A stretch of 15,131 bases of DNA, taken from Colivivens sp963640465 (lineage in GTDB: Bacteria > Bacteroidota > Bacteroidia > Bacteroidales > Bacteroidaceae). Location of the stretch: contig CAVHYP010000057.1 of assembly GCA_963640465.1 (NCBI GenBank), positions 1-15,131 on the forward strand, written 5' to 3'. A program made the translations under genes and the position numbers. The notes below the pieces were generated by a model. The model was not told the origin of the DNA. It was given only the letters and a program-made list of their open reading frames with translations, and made no database searches. Shown here in pieces: positions 14,847 through 15,131 of this stretch. How positions within the stretch are numbered: position 1 is the stretch's first letter; each line of letters starts with the position of its first letter.

Positions 14847-14890
14847 ATGAACCTATGTCCGTTGCACCATGGACATAGGCTCATTTTTTT
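14847..14890 (+). terminator. Rho-independent terminator after argF'
   Basis: ATGAaCCTATGTCC (14847-14860) pairs with GGACATAGGcTCAT (14871-14884) around a 10-base loop: 13 of 14 positions pair, with one A/C mismatch. A run of seven T (14884-14890) follows directly. It lies 78 bp after the argF' stop and should end transcription of the five-gene run. Confidence 0.9.
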
Positions 14891-15131
14891 GGCAACTACA
14901 ATTCTTTTCTGCCCACTTTTCAGTACACTCCATCCGGATGGATGCTTCCTCGGGTAAGAGGCTGGGAAAAGTATTCCCAATTTAACACTCTACGATTTTC
15001 TTCTATTTCAACCCCTTTCTATCTCAAATTCAACAACAGTTTAGCTTCATTCATCACAGTTATCCCATCATTTTCCCGCAAGTTCAACATAGAAGTGCAA
15101 TTCGGAACCAGGTATAGCCCTTAATAATCTA
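14891..15131. other. Gene-free tail
   Basis: I see no gene, RNA or promoter here. A 60-codon open frame at 14942-15124 has no recognisable family. The stretch holds a 12-bp perfect palindrome, CCATCCGGATGG (14930-14941), and a CCCAATTTAAC / GATTTT segment that resembles 441-465 on the other side of the window. Confidence 0.5.

Noticed and set aside
1..15131. CRISPR array, transposase or phage genes
   Set aside because: No regularly spaced repeats with spacers, no terminal inverted repeats and no transposase, integrase or structural phage protein were seen on either strand.

Overview
The window reads as chromosomal core sequence from a Bacteroidales bacterium, most likely Prevotella or Segatella. 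The protein sequences look Bacteroidales throughout. The single-chain glycyl-tRNA synthetase and the unusual carbamoyltransferase (argF') of Bacteroides-type arginine synthesis fit this. Several genes are preceded by the Bacteroidetes -7 promoter box TAnnTTTG, while Shine-Dalgarno sites are mostly absent. A run of 10 N inside argF' shows that this is draft or scaffolded assembly.

Layout. Positions 1-1141 are gene-poor, with a possible decayed coding remnant (3-374), a 22-bp tandem repeat (347-390) and TGTCATA-type repeats (around 700-960). Positions 1142-3984 carry three minus-strand genes: an FKBP-type prolyl isomerase lipoprotein sitting 2 bp behind glyS, and a WbqC-family gene with its own promoter. 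From 4129 everything is on the plus strand. A first cluster (4129-7534) holds an ACT-domain regulator overlapping a DUF711/UPF0210 gene by 4 bp, then a long-chain polyprenyl diphosphate synthase and an omega-amidase-type nitrilase 2 bp apart. A large exported helix-hairpin-helix plus beta-barrel protein follows (7703-9814). A second cluster (9990-14768) holds an acetyl/succinyl-CoA transferase, exonuclease III, a LOG-family nucleotide hydrolase, a PfkB-family sugar kinase and argF', and ends at a strong intrinsic terminator (14847-14890). The last 240 bases show no gene.

How the genes fit together: mostly housekeeping and central metabolism, namely translation (glyS), envelope protein folding (FKBP), quinone or lipid-carrier side chains (ispB), metabolite repair (nitrilase), fermentative CoA recycling (CoA transferase), DNA repair (xth) and arginine synthesis through succinylated intermediates (argF'). 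There is no CRISPR array, RNA gene, intact mobile element or defence system that I can support. The points most worth a second look are the assembly gap that removes the carbamoyl-phosphate loop of argF' (predicted true size about 83 bp), the serine at its substrate-specificity position, the altered PGG motif in the LOG protein, the uncharacterised ACT-DUF711 pair, the helix-hairpin-helix barrel, and short repeats in the intergenic DNA. I did not find convincing evidence of a wholly new system.
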